Source: Candidatus Cloacimonadota bacterium
GTDB lineage: Bacteria; Muiribacteriota; UBA6191
Direction: 5' to 3'
NCBI GenBank assembly: GCA_019454875.1
Contig: JACFNL010000027.1
Location: forward strand, 1-38,858
Length of the DNA stretch: 38,858 nucleotides
Position 1 is the stretch's first letter; the number at the start of each line of letters is the position of its first letter. Of this stretch, positions 1 to 9,495 are shown piece after piece. The position numbers were made by a program, and so were the translations under genes. The notes beneath the pieces were generated by a model. It ran no database searches and was not told where the DNA came from. It saw only the letters and a list, made by a program, of their open reading frames with translations.

Positions 1-12
1 CCCCGCCCATAA

Positions 13-189
13 CCCCGTCTGAGATTATGGACCATTCGGTTGGTTCCTCTACATCGAACTGAAAAATGGATGACTTTAACATCAGAACTCCTACACAAGT
101 TTGAAACAGCATCTGATTTTGCGGTATTGTATCGCAAAGGGATATTTTATAGATACAAAGAAAACTACTTGGTCGAAACTGTGTACTAA
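13..189 (+). other. Unresolved coding fragment, possible C-terminal tail of an upstream gene
   Basis: After a TAA at 10-12 this frame stays open to a TAA at 187-189. It reads as a plausible C-terminus rich in Leu, Arg, Tyr and Phe and ending VETVY. The only ATG in it is at 70, which would leave 39 residues, and no convincing ribosome binding site precedes that ATG. A second frame, up to the TGA at 70-72, also reads protein-like (GPFGWFLYIELKNG). A frameshifted or truncated tail of a gene lying mostly outside the window is therefore possible. I cannot assign a family. The window edge prevents deciding between a real small gene, a broken gene and chance. Confidence 0.25.
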
Positions 190-235
190 TGATAATGTCG
201 TCTTGTCGATTTTTTAAATATTTGTGGAGATGAAC

Positions 236-3200
236 ATGACATTCTTCAAAAGACTGATTTTTGTACTGCTAACCTTAAGTTTTACGCAAACTCTTTTGAG
301 TAATAGCTACCAGATTTGCCTGGGGTATGCCACATCAGACCAGACTGTTTCCGAGCTTGTCGAAGCGATACATCCGGATCTATCAGGGTATACAGTATAC
401 AGTCTTGGGGCAGGTGGCTGGCATCACTACTGGGACAAAGGAGTTTTGAACCGTGTTAATTCTTCCTCACACAGACTCCGTTCCAAACCACTGGTTTCTT
501 TAAAGAGGGGACAGGGTTACATTTTAAGAACAGACGCAGCCTGTGATGAGAGCAATTCAGGTTCATCCCAGAATTTGCAGTTTCTCAATGATGGCTGGAT
601 TCTATTCGGATTTGGAAACCCAAACACTATCTTTTTAAATGATTTGACAATCCTTGATAAAGAGGGAAAAACCAGTCCGAACCTAGTGCTTGAAGCCCTC
701 GTATTTGTTAAGGAATCGGGACAGTGGATGCCAGTTTCAAAACGGGGAATTCTGCCTTATGAACCAGTACTCTTAAGGGCCCTTGCAGGAACCCAGATTC
801 TTATCTCCCCATCCGAGGAAATCATATCACTAGCAGCAGCACCCCACCATTTTACACCCAGACAATCCATAAGCATGAGCGAGCTGGAATCTGAAGATGG
901 TCCTCAAATTCTGGTAGAGGTGCATTCTTCCAATGATAAAACCATCACTGGATTGGAATGGCAGGTATCACTGGATGGAGTGATTGGTTCCTATCAGCCA
1001 GCAACCGGCTTTAGTCCATTTGTGTCCACCCTGCATCATAAATTGCTTCTACCCCGATTCACGGGCGATGCCTGGGTAAGAGTCAAAGCAATACGAAATG
1101 GAGACACAAATCTGGAATCAGAATGGCTTAAACTTCGTTCTAATCAAGCGGGCTGGAATCTTTCAAAGATGTTTGATCTGTTAAAAACTGGATCAAATCC
1201 CACTCTAAGCCTTTCCCTGGCATCTTTAGGTTCTGTTTCCGGCGTTCTGCCAGCGGGTTATCCCTCGGCTCGGATTCAGAATATCGAGCTTTCTTTATCG
1301 GGAGCAGATTTTTCTACCAGATCCTTTCAATTTTCTGGGGCGGAAACATCAGCCAGAATTCCAGTTCCATTTGGAAACGATAGAAAAATTGATTTGAGTT
1401 ATTATGATGATTCAGGAGATCTCTTGCGCCGTGGAACCAAGGTTTTTCAGGCAACGCAGGCCAATGTCGCAATTACTCCTGAGCCAGTGCCAACGGGGTT
1501 GCCTCAGCCAGTTGCTTCCGTGGCAAGCATGGCGTTTTTGAGTACACAGCCAGTTTCATTTTCCTTAAGTGAGGCACTCACCAATGCCACTCTGGTGATC
1601 ATGAAAGGGCTGTCAAATCCTAAATCTTTGCAAAGTACCCAGTCCTTGATTCGAGTCACTACCTATTCTGAGGATTTGACCCAAAGCACAACTTTTCAGA
1701 TTTTTGTGGAAATGGCCGATGGACGCAGAGGCGGGACATTCAGTTACCACTATGTAAAAACAGAGATTCCCCAGGTAATAGCAGCAGTTAGCGGTCTTTT
1801 GCCTGAAACTGACAGTTATTTTTCTCAAAATGCCCAACTAGTCATTCACAGTGATATTCCCGGCTCCAGAATTTTTTATACCCAGGATGGAAGTATTCCC
1901 ACAATTAATTCTCCCAATGGAATTTCCCCCTTAAGTCTTCAGGTATCCCAGTCCACGACCTTTCGCTATTTTGCCCAGTCTCCCTTTGGATATATGTCTT
2001 CCATTGAAACAAAGGAGTTAAAACGAACCATCATTCCAGAGCTTCAGGTTTTGTACTCCAACTCAAGAAGTGATGGCCGATTTTTAGATAGTTTGACTTT
2101 GACCTTTAGCAGTAATGACAACCTGGGATTTGTCAGGATTGCCAATCAGAATCGAAGTCTGCCACATACTTTGGTAGTTTCAGATACGGGCATTTTAGTT
2201 TATGAACCTGTTTCTTTAGAAGGCTTTTTGGGTTCGGCTATCAGTCTGAATCTTCAGAAAATCACAACCCCGTCTGTGCATTTTGAATTGTATCCCTACC
2301 ATCCAGATAATACTTTTGTAGGCTCGGCCCTGGCCCAGTTTATGGGGCAAATTAATCACAGGCTTTATTATACGACCAACGGGGAGCTACCAACTCCTGG
2401 TAGTGCCAATGTATTGTTGCCTGTTACCTTCACCCTAACCGATTCTGTGATGTATCGATATTTTGCTGCAGATGAGTTTGGATTTGTCTCTCCGATTCAA
2501 TCGGTATCTTTAAGCAGGGTAGAACCACCTTCCATTGTGCTTGAGACAATTCCTGAAAACGCATTGATTGAGGGGTTTGATGATTCTGTCATTGTCAAGA
2601 TTCTTAATGTTGAACCTGGCCATACCATTCGTTATACCTTTGATCCAGTTTTGCCAGTGGAACAGTGGTTAGTGTTGGGGGGCAATCAGATTGCGGTTTA
2701 TGATAGTACTGATCTTCGTTATCAGGTTCTTGATTCTGCCTCGAATGTGATTTTTGATCAGACCCTTGTTTTGGTCAAAAATGAGCCAATTTCTTTGGAT
2801 CTTTATTCTGATACTGTGTTTGCCCAGGGCAATACCTTTAAATTTAATGTGCCATCAGCGGTTGCCCCAAACATTTTAGTTGAAGTAGATGGATCTCCCA
2901 TCAGCTTTAGCAGTGAAAATCTTGGGAATTTGACAAGAATTACTGTCTCCGATTTGTCAACAGGATCAATTGTGAGAGTTGTGCAGCTGGATCAGGATGA
3001 CAATGAAATCAAGTCCAGAACAGTTTCCGTAGTTCAACCAAAAATGAACAGCTTTTTTGAATCGGATCCTTTTGGACTAAGGCATGAGTATTACAACCAG
3101 TTTAGTCATGGGATGATTGCTACCGTTGCCTACGATCATGAATTGGGTGAAGTTTATTTTATGAGCAAGGGCCCGGGTCGGGTGATGCGCCTTGATAATC

Positions 3201-6200
3201 AAGGTGTATTACATTCTGTATATGAGCCGGCCTTCTACAGCGACTCGTTTTCCGGTGTTGTAGGTGCTCCCTTGGCTGTGTCTGGTGGCAAAGTATTTAG
3301 AATTTTGCCATCTCAACCAAATGGCACTCCTAATGTTCTGATTCAGTACGACAGGTTTTCTCAGGAGAAAATTGATTTAAGCAATGCTTCTTCGATTTGT
3401 ACTGACTGTGTCAATTTGTCGGACATGATTTTTGGAGGAGAATCTTACCCACTTAACAAGGTTTCATTTGATGTGCCTTATATTGACTTATACACACAAA
3501 CCAGTTCCATATACTCCATGCAAGTCGTGGGTGATCGCCTCTATTTTCTCTTAGATGGAATTCTTATGGAGGCTGATTTGCAGTTAAATACCCTGCAATC
3601 GGTAGCTGGTAACCTCGGACAGTATGTAGGGCCAGACAATGGTCTGTCAGAGTGGAACTCAATTGCTGATTTTGCCGTAACACTGGAACGGACTGCTACT
3701 GACAGTTTATTGTTAAGCACAATCACTTCCAATTTCCAGCTTGGATTTTACATGCTAAAAGCTGATGGTTTAGAAAGAGGATCTGTTACAACCCATTGGT
3801 TTATGGGACCTGAACTAGGAAGCTACGATCCAAATCAGTCAGTCTCTTTTGAGAATTTTCCTGTGGATCAGGTTAATGGGGTGAATGCCATTATGAGGAA
3901 TAATGGTATTGAGATTTATCTCAAGCTAGGCCATGAACTGGTAAGAATTGATCCTCAGACTCAGACAATTGTACCTGTAGTCGGATTTAGTCTTTCCGGT
4001 TTTTCTGATCAGATTCCGGCCCGTTTGTCACAGATGCGAAGAATTGTAGGTGATGTATACAGTGCAAATGATCGTCTGGTAATAGGGTTTAAAAACCTTT
4101 CTTCTTATGAATATCCAGGCAGTAACTATGAATATTTTGGAATTGCGAACCCTTCCACGGATATCATTAACCCCTTGTTTCATTATTCTGGCCAAGGTGC
4201 ATCCGGTTTGCTCAGGATTGATGACATGGTTTCCTTAAATGATGGTTCCATGCTTTTAGAGTACGATTACCCTTCATATCAGATGTATTTTAAAAGGCAC
4301 GGGATTTCTGAGGTGTCGGACGATGATAGCCTTTTGAGGTCTCCCAATAAACTGTCAGGTCTTTATCCCGTAGAGTCCAGTAAACGGATGTATACAGTAT
4401 CCTCTGCCTCCTATTATGGGGAATTTGGCAGATTTGTATTTGTAGATTGGCTTTCCAGTCAATCCTCTTATCTCAGCATGGGTCTAGCCGATCCTGGTGC
4501 TGATCCGATGTCGCTATATATGAATTTGCCCGGTTACATGTTTAACCATGAACCCATTCAGGGAATTGACTGGCTTGATGTGGCATATCGGAATCAGCTT
4601 GGTGTTTCTCAGATTCTCGTTCCTGCCAATCCCCATTTTTCAGCGTATTTTTCAGGGGAAGAAATCATCTATTATTTGTTAAGACAGGCTAGTGGAGATT
4701 ATGTTTTATACAAAGCCTCACTTGCTAATCCTGAATTGCCTGTTGAAAAACTCCGCACCTATTTTAACGGGCAAATCCCCTTGGCCAACAATGAGACATA
4801 TACATTGGATTTGCGGGCAGGTTTACGCACGGACGGGACATCATTGTTTGTAATTAATGAAGGCAGCCTGATTCAACTGGATCAGACCAACTGGTCGGCC
4901 AATTTGATTTTTAAGTCCTACGCAGATACGGACAATGAGTTCTTGGCGGGACCGAGTCGGCAACTGGAAGTTCAATTCATCAAAAAGGTTGGTGATAAGG
5001 TATATATCCTTGGTAGTTTGCCTTCCGGGTCCAGGAACCTGATTTTATGGGATGATGGTCAGTTTGTGCCCATTATGCCCGTAGGTTTCCAGATTGGTGA
5101 TGAACATCTTTATCCTCATGTCCCACTAATAGCACACACAAATTTTCATGGAAGGCTTACTGGTTCTTTTCCATTCCAAACCCCTAATGCTCAAATTTTT
5201 GACTGGAGAGGAGCACTTCTGGTTCTGGGTTCAGACAATTATTCAAGTGCAGGGTTTATTCTTGATTTAGATGGTGGGGATGGCCCGGATATTCCAGTCA
5301 TCGATAATGTTGTGCGCAATGGGAATTTAGTGACTGCCAGCCGAAGCGAGTCGGATAATGACCTTTTGGGTTATGCGGCATCAACTGAGATTTCATACAA
5401 CAGCACCCAGGTCACATTTTTTGAAGAAACAGGCACTGCAAGCTACAGTGGCACTCTGTTTGAAGGTCTGGTAGCTATAGATTCCTTAGGTCGCCGTTCT
5501 ACTCCATCTTTTGCAGGTGCTTCCATAAATTTTGATTTTGTGGCTGACCTTAGCTCTTACCTTAGTTTATCGGGTCCCTTGAGTATACCCTCGGGTTTTT
5601 CATCTGTGATTGATGAGAATATGTATTCTATTCCGCTGTATTTACCGAGTTTCACCTATCGGGTGCATTTAAGATCAGTGGATGCTTATGGAAATGAGCT
5701 GGCACACAATGTACTTGAAACGGATTCCAGAATTTCTCATTATCATGAGATTCAGTATTTTTGGACTAGTGATTTGATAGTTCCGGGAGCAGTAAAGATT
5801 GTAGCCTCTGTGGATAGTTTTTCCGGTACTTTCTCTGCGGTTGAGTTTGACCTGGTGCAGCCATACTGGCTGGGAGTAATGGGGCTTGAGGGCGCAGGCT
5901 TACCTGCAAGTATGTCCAATCTTGCAGAATTTTCCAAGATTAAGACCATTGGTTCCCATGTATTTTTGGTTCCTTCTGTGACTCAGGGCTATGATACCGT
6001 GTATCCCATCTCCAGCTTGTTTGTAATGGACGAATCAGAAACTATCAACGAGATTCGTATTAAGCGGGTGGATCTTGAAACTCCAGCCTACATTGGTCCT
6101 CTGGATGTCACTGTCGGAAACGATGGTCATTTGTATATTTTGCACACAGACAGTAGTGCGACCATTGTTTTACGGTCCATTGAATCATGGAATGCACAGA

Positions 6201-9200
6201 TGAAAACCGTAAATGTGGAGCTTTTGGTTGCCTTACCTGTGGTTGCATCCTTTATGGATTCGCTGGATGATTATATCATTTTGCCAGGCATCAGTTTGGA
6301 TGTGGACAGCTATTTGGAAACCGTGGTAGTCCGAGTTAAGACGGGTTTTTCGAGTTTTCCTCCCATCGGCCTTCGTCGACTTGAAGTAAGTCCAGATGTT
6401 TATATGACAGGTCAGCAGATTACTTCCTTAGATAAGGTAGACAACCAATTGTACATGGGTCTTAGGGATAGCACTAATGCGGATTTGGTAGTGTTAGGCT
6501 TAAGCTCGCCAACTACAAGTGCTATGGATGTTTCATTTGTACTTGAAAACCCTACCTCAAGTAGAGGTTCTTTAGATTCCGAAATTGTGAGTTCTGGTAA
6601 CTGGCAGCAGTTTGCTTCTTTAGGTAGTGTTTTATCCATTGTGCCAGTTAGTGCAACCCATGCCATGTTTGTAGTTAATGCCAGTCCAGTAAACTCTCCC
6701 AATGTGTTTCTGGCTGATATTAGCGGGGCAAATCCGTTAGAGACTCCCTTAGTCAAGGCCTTTGAACATGAAATTCTGAGTCCTCCCTTCACGAGATTTC
6801 AACCTGGAAACTTGTCAAAGTTAAGTGCACTTACCAAACGCAATGGTGTGTTTTACGGAATCAATGATTCAGGTCAGTTGATTCGAATTGAAGGGGAACA
6901 GGCTAAAGTACTGACACCTGTATCCAGAACACAACTCAAGGCGACTACTGACAACAGTCTGGAGTTGCAGGCCGCTCATTTTCAGGACAATATTTCGAGA
7001 CTGATTGGGGTTCCTGATACCAGCTGGTCAGGAAATCATAATCCTCCCAGCAATCACTGGTTCGTGTTATCAGAGAATGGCGAGATCTATTACTGGCAGG
7101 TTCAGACAGGATTTATGATGCCACTTGAACATGGTTTTCGGTTTTTAGATATGAAACTGGATGCCCAGAATGAGGATAAGGTATTTGCACTAGATGAGCT
7201 TGGGGTACTGTACGAGTTAACCGTGGAGACAGATCCTTTGATGATTAAGACTGAGGAAGTGTTAAGGCTTAATCCTTTACTTTCTGGATCTACCATGCGT
7301 TTTGAATACGCACAGGCAGCCGATATCCTGTTTTATTCTGTGAATGGCACCCTGTATCGTAGGGATAACGGTCAGGAAACGGTTTTTGCAGAAACGAATG
7401 AGGACCAGTTTCATTTTGACGAGATTTTTATGACAAACCCATCTGGCAATGAGATTATTGCTTCTGTCAGACGCGGATTTGGTGCCTTTAGCTTCTACAC
7501 CTTGGAAGCAATTTATGCAAGTTCCATGAGTCGTATGCGTTTTAGCAACCACAAAATTATTTTTCATCGTCATCAGGGCAAAGCGTTAGGAGTTATAGAA
7601 TTTGTCTACGGTGACCACCTTGATTCCAACAGCTTGAAACCAGTGGGAACGGATGTTGATTTGTCTGGTGGCATGATGTCTTCCGACATGCCTGCTTCTA
7701 CAATCTTTTTCACAAAAAATCAGGCTGGTGTTACCCTGGCCGGTGTTTCAAGACCGGAATCAGGGCGAATGTCTGTTGTTCAGAGGTTCAGTCACAGACC
7801 ATTGGGTATGGGTATGCCCGAGGTTATTGACATGACCCTGACAAAAAGTGGGGTACCGGACATTTTGCAGACCGGCGATCAGTTTACAGCCAGAATACGG
7901 TTGCAGAACTGTATGGGGCTTTGTCAGCCAGTAGCAACTCTGTTTCAGCATCCGTTGCACTTCCGATCGTTACCAAATCATGAGTTTGAGGCTCATTTTG
8001 TGGCTGGCCCCCGGGAAGCGTTTTATAATGGTGTGACTCTTAATAATATTCATATTCTCTCTGAGCATGGAGTACATCGCTCCTTTGTAAGTTCGGAAAT
8101 TTCATTCAGTTCCAATGAGATTGAAAGCGCAGCACCTGTGAGTGTTGGCATAGTGTCAGCTGGATCTTTAACTAGTTCCACGCCACAGTCTGTAGTGCTT
8201 GCCTTTAAGAATAGAACAGACATTGGTTTGAGCGGCACCCATATGCAATTGTTTAGAGATGGTGGGAAGGCATGGCAGGGTTTTGTTTCCCTAAACCCCG
8301 GTATTTCTTCATCGGGGATTGAGACAAGGTCTGTTACATTGAATTCTCAATCGATAGCCGAATACCCCATCACCTCCAATGAACCTTTAATTTTTAGCCT
8401 CGGTAGTTCTAGTTTTGGAGGGCCTCCCGTTCCCATGGAAATCAAGGGTGCTGGTCAGCTTGCAGTATTTTCAATGAATCTTACTTCAGGGGTGACCCTG
8501 AATTTATCTGGTCTGGGGCTACCCGAGTTTGTGGGAGATTTGGCCCTGGAAAACTGTGGCCCAAACACCCAGATTTTTCTTCCTAATGAATATTATATGG
8601 ACTCTGTTCCTGTGATAACTGGAAAAATTCTGGAGGTTGATGCAAATTTTAGTGGACAGTGCAGGGTGGGCCTGAATAGTCACGACCCATCAAAAAGATC
8701 GGTACTGTTCAAATTCAACAAGTCTGAGTCGGGATTTGTGATGCCAAGGATTCGTGTCAGTGCTGGTACATTCACTATGGGAGCACCGGCTGGGGCTGAA
8801 TTTCAAAACAGTGATGAAGCCTTAAGGCAGGTTACATTGACCAAAGATTTTTTTTTGGGAACCTATGAAGTCACTCAGGCTGAGTGGCTTATGGTTATGG
8901 GCTCATGGCCTGATATCTCTCCATCACTGGCAGGAGATAACTATCCAGCAATCAATGTTTCCTGGGTTGATATCAATCAGGTAGGTGGATTTCTGGATCA
9001 ACTCAATACTATGGTTGGATGTGATATTTCCTCATTGCCTACAGATTTGAACACCCGTTACCAGCCTGATAATCTAGGAGCGGGATGTTATCGATTGCCG
9101 ACAGCGGCTGAGTGGGAATATGCGGCTAAGGCAGGCACTAGTACACTATGGAGTTTTGGAGATGACGGATTAGATGGTGACCCTTATGTGTGGCATAGTG

Positions 9201-9493
9201 GAAACTCCTCCGGCTCTTACCAGGAAGTGGGCGGAAAACAGCCTAATCCCTGGGGATTTTACGATATGCATGGCAATGTAGCAGAATTTGTCTTTGACAG
9301 AAGCGGTCTGCATACAACAAATCCGAGAACAGATCCTTTTGGACCTGATCAGTTTGTTGGTCCAAATCCTGAGCATAGAGGGGGAGCGTACAATCAGACA
9401 ATTGGATTCACCCGTTCGGCTAAACCTGGTAATGGTGGGGAGAGTAATCGTCAGAACAATTTGGGATTTAGGCTTGTCTACACTGTTGAGTAG
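236..9493 (+). CDS. Giant exported protein with chitobiase-C-like repeats and C-terminal SUMF1-type domain (3,085 aa)
   Basis: I chose ATG 236 because GGAG at 226-229 sits 6 nt before it; GTG 224 and ATG 230 lack a properly spaced site. Residues 1-24 form a Sec signal peptide (MTFFKRLIFVLLTLSF...). Around residues 531-598 and 690-762 are two chitobiase C-terminal-type Ig modules, with FYTQDGSIPT and LYYTTNGELPT as hallmark strands, and a weaker third near 797. From about 945 to 2600 the chain is beta-rich with propeller-like repeats, such as VYFMSKGPGRVMRLD. The last 245 residues, from about 2840, are a SUMF1/formylglycine-generating-enzyme-type fold: RLPTAAEWEYAAKAG, NPWGFYDMHGNVAEF, RGGAYN and a final GFRLV. 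The C-terminal stretch holding the FGE catalytic cysteines has no Cys here, so a binding or structural role is likelier than sulfatase activation. The gene converges with its neighbour, stops 2 nt apart. Localisation is extracytoplasmic; the actual role is unknown. Confidence 0.85.
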   Translation: MTFFKRLIFVLLTLSFTQTLLSNSYQICLGYATSDQTVSELVEAIHPDLSGYTVYSLGAGGWHHYWDKGVLNRVNSSSHRLRSKPLVSLKRGQGYILRTDAACDESNSGSSQNLQFLNDGWILFGFGNPNTIFLNDLTILDKEGKTSPNLVLEALVFVKESGQWMPVSKRGILPYEPVLLRALAGTQILISPSEEIISLAAAPHHFTPRQSISMSELESEDGPQILVEVHSSNDKTITGLEWQVSLDGVIGSYQPATGFSPFVSTLHHKLLLPRFTGDAWVRVKAIRNGDTNLESEWLKLRSNQAGWNLSKMFDLLKTGSNPTLSLSLASLGSVSGVLPAGYPSARIQNIELSLSGADFSTRSFQFSGAETSARIPVPFGNDRKIDLSYYDDSGDLLRRGTKVFQATQANVAITPEPVPTGLPQPVASVASMAFLSTQPVSFSLSEALTNATLVIMKGLSNPKSLQSTQSLIRVTTYSEDLTQSTTFQIFVEMADGRRGGTFSYHYVKTEIPQVIAAVSGLLPETDSYFSQNAQLVIHSDIPGSRIFYTQDGSIPTINSPNGISPLSLQVSQSTTFRYFAQSPFGYMSSIETKELKRTIIPELQVLYSNSRSDGRFLDSLTLTFSSNDNLGFVRIANQNRSLPHTLVVSDTGILVYEPVSLEGFLGSAISLNLQKITTPSVHFELYPYHPDNTFVGSALAQFMGQINHRLYYTTNGELPTPGSANVLLPVTFTLTDSVMYRYFAADEFGFVSPIQSVSLSRVEPPSIVLETIPENALIEGFDDSVIVKILNVEPGHTIRYTFDPVLPVEQWLVLGGNQIAVYDSTDLRYQVLDSASNVIFDQTLVLVKNEPISLDLYSDTVFAQGNTFKFNVPSAVAPNILVEVDGSPISFSSENLGNLTRITVSDLSTGSIVRVVQLDQDDNEIKSRTVSVVQPKMNSFFESDPFGLRHEYYNQFSHGMIATVAYDHELGEVYFMSKGPGRVMRLDNQGVLHSVYEPAFYSDSFSGVVGAPLAVSGGKVFRILPSQPNGTPNVLIQYDRFSQEKIDLSNASSICTDCVNLSDMIFGGESYPLNKVSFDVPYIDLYTQTSSIYSMQVVGDRLYFLLDGILMEADLQLNTLQSVAGNLGQYVGPDNGLSEWNSIADFAVTLERTATDSLLLSTITSNFQLGFYMLKADGLERGSVTTHWFMGPELGSYDPNQSVSFENFPVDQVNGVNAIMRNNGIEIYLKLGHELVRIDPQTQTIVPVVGFSLSGFSDQIPARLSQMRRIVGDVYSANDRLVIGFKNLSSYEYPGSNYEYFGIANPSTDIINPLFHYSGQGASGLLRIDDMVSLNDGSMLLEYDYPSYQMYFKRHGISEVSDDDSLLRSPNKLSGLYPVESSKRMYTVSSASYYGEFGRFVFVDWLSSQSSYLSMGLADPGADPMSLYMNLPGYMFNHEPIQGIDWLDVAYRNQLGVSQILVPANPHFSAYFSGEEIIYYLLRQASGDYVLYKASLANPELPVEKLRTYFNGQIPLANNETYTLDLRAGLRTDGTSLFVINEGSLIQLDQTNWSANLIFKSYADTDNEFLAGPSRQLEVQFIKKVGDKVYILGSLPSGSRNLILWDDGQFVPIMPVGFQIGDEHLYPHVPLIAHTNFHGRLTGSFPFQTPNAQIFDWRGALLVLGSDNYSSAGFILDLDGGDGPDIPVIDNVVRNGNLVTASRSESDNDLLGYAASTEISYNSTQVTFFEETGTASYSGTLFEGLVAIDSLGRRSTPSFAGASINFDFVADLSSYLSLSGPLSIPSGFSSVIDENMYSIPLYLPSFTYRVHLRSVDAYGNELAHNVLETDSRISHYHEIQYFWTSDLIVPGAVKIVASVDSFSGTFSAVEFDLVQPYWLGVMGLEGAGLPASMSNLAEFSKIKTIGSHVFLVPSVTQGYDTVYPISSLFVMDESETINEIRIKRVDLETPAYIGPLDVTVGNDGHLYILHTDSSATIVLRSIESWNAQMKTVNVELLVALPVVASFMDSLDDYIILPGISLDVDSYLETVVVRVKTGFSSFPPIGLRRLEVSPDVYMTGQQITSLDKVDNQLYMGLRDSTNADLVVLGLSSPTTSAMDVSFVLENPTSSRGSLDSEIVSSGNWQQFASLGSVLSIVPVSATHAMFVVNASPVNSPNVFLADISGANPLETPLVKAFEHEILSPPFTRFQPGNLSKLSALTKRNGVFYGINDSGQLIRIEGEQAKVLTPVSRTQLKATTDNSLELQAAHFQDNISRLIGVPDTSWSGNHNPPSNHWFVLSENGEIYYWQVQTGFMMPLEHGFRFLDMKLDAQNEDKVFALDELGVLYELTVETDPLMIKTEEVLRLNPLLSGSTMRFEYAQAADILFYSVNGTLYRRDNGQETVFAETNEDQFHFDEIFMTNPSGNEIIASVRRGFGAFSFYTLEAIYASSMSRMRFSNHKIIFHRHQGKALGVIEFVYGDHLDSNSLKPVGTDVDLSGGMMSSDMPASTIFFTKNQAGVTLAGVSRPESGRMSVVQRFSHRPLGMGMPEVIDMTLTKSGVPDILQTGDQFTARIRLQNCMGLCQPVATLFQHPLHFRSLPNHEFEAHFVAGPREAFYNGVTLNNIHILSEHGVHRSFVSSEISFSSNEIESAAPVSVGIVSAGSLTSSTPQSVVLAFKNRTDIGLSGTHMQLFRDGGKAWQGFVSLNPGISSSGIETRSVTLNSQSIAEYPITSNEPLIFSLGSSSFGGPPVPMEIKGAGQLAVFSMNLTSGVTLNLSGLGLPEFVGDLALENCGPNTQIFLPNEYYMDSVPVITGKILEVDANFSGQCRVGLNSHDPSKRSVLFKFNKSESGFVMPRIRVSAGTFTMGAPAGAEFQNSDEALRQVTLTKDFFLGTYEVTQAEWLMVMGSWPDISPSLAGDNYPAINVSWVDINQVGGFLDQLNTMVGCDISSLPTDLNTRYQPDNLGAGCYRLPTAAEWEYAAKAGTSTLWSFGDDGLDGDPYVWHSGNSSGSYQEVGGKQPNPWGFYDMHGNVAEFVFDRSGLHTTNPRTDPFGPDQFVGPNPEHRGGAYNQTIGFTRSAKPGNGGESNRQNNLGFRLVYTVE
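8741..9490 (+). other. SUMF1/FGE-sulfatase-type domain within the giant exported protein
   Basis: The domain runs from MPRIRVSAGTFTMG to the terminal NLGFRLVYTVE. Visible landmarks are the opening V-x-x-G-x-F-x-M-G, YEVTQAEW, INVSWVDI, RLPTAAEWEYAAKAG, PWGFYDMHGNVAEF, a late RGG and GFR. This matches the SUMF1 family in order and length. The segment between RGG and GFR, where true FGEs carry their active-site cysteine pair, has none. Confidence 0.85.
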
Positions 9494-9495
9494 TC

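Noticed and set aside
8848-8856. T9 tract in the giant exported gene as evidence of a frameshift
   Set aside because: The frame continues intact through the SUMF1 domain to its expected GFRLV end, so the gene is not broken in this sequence.
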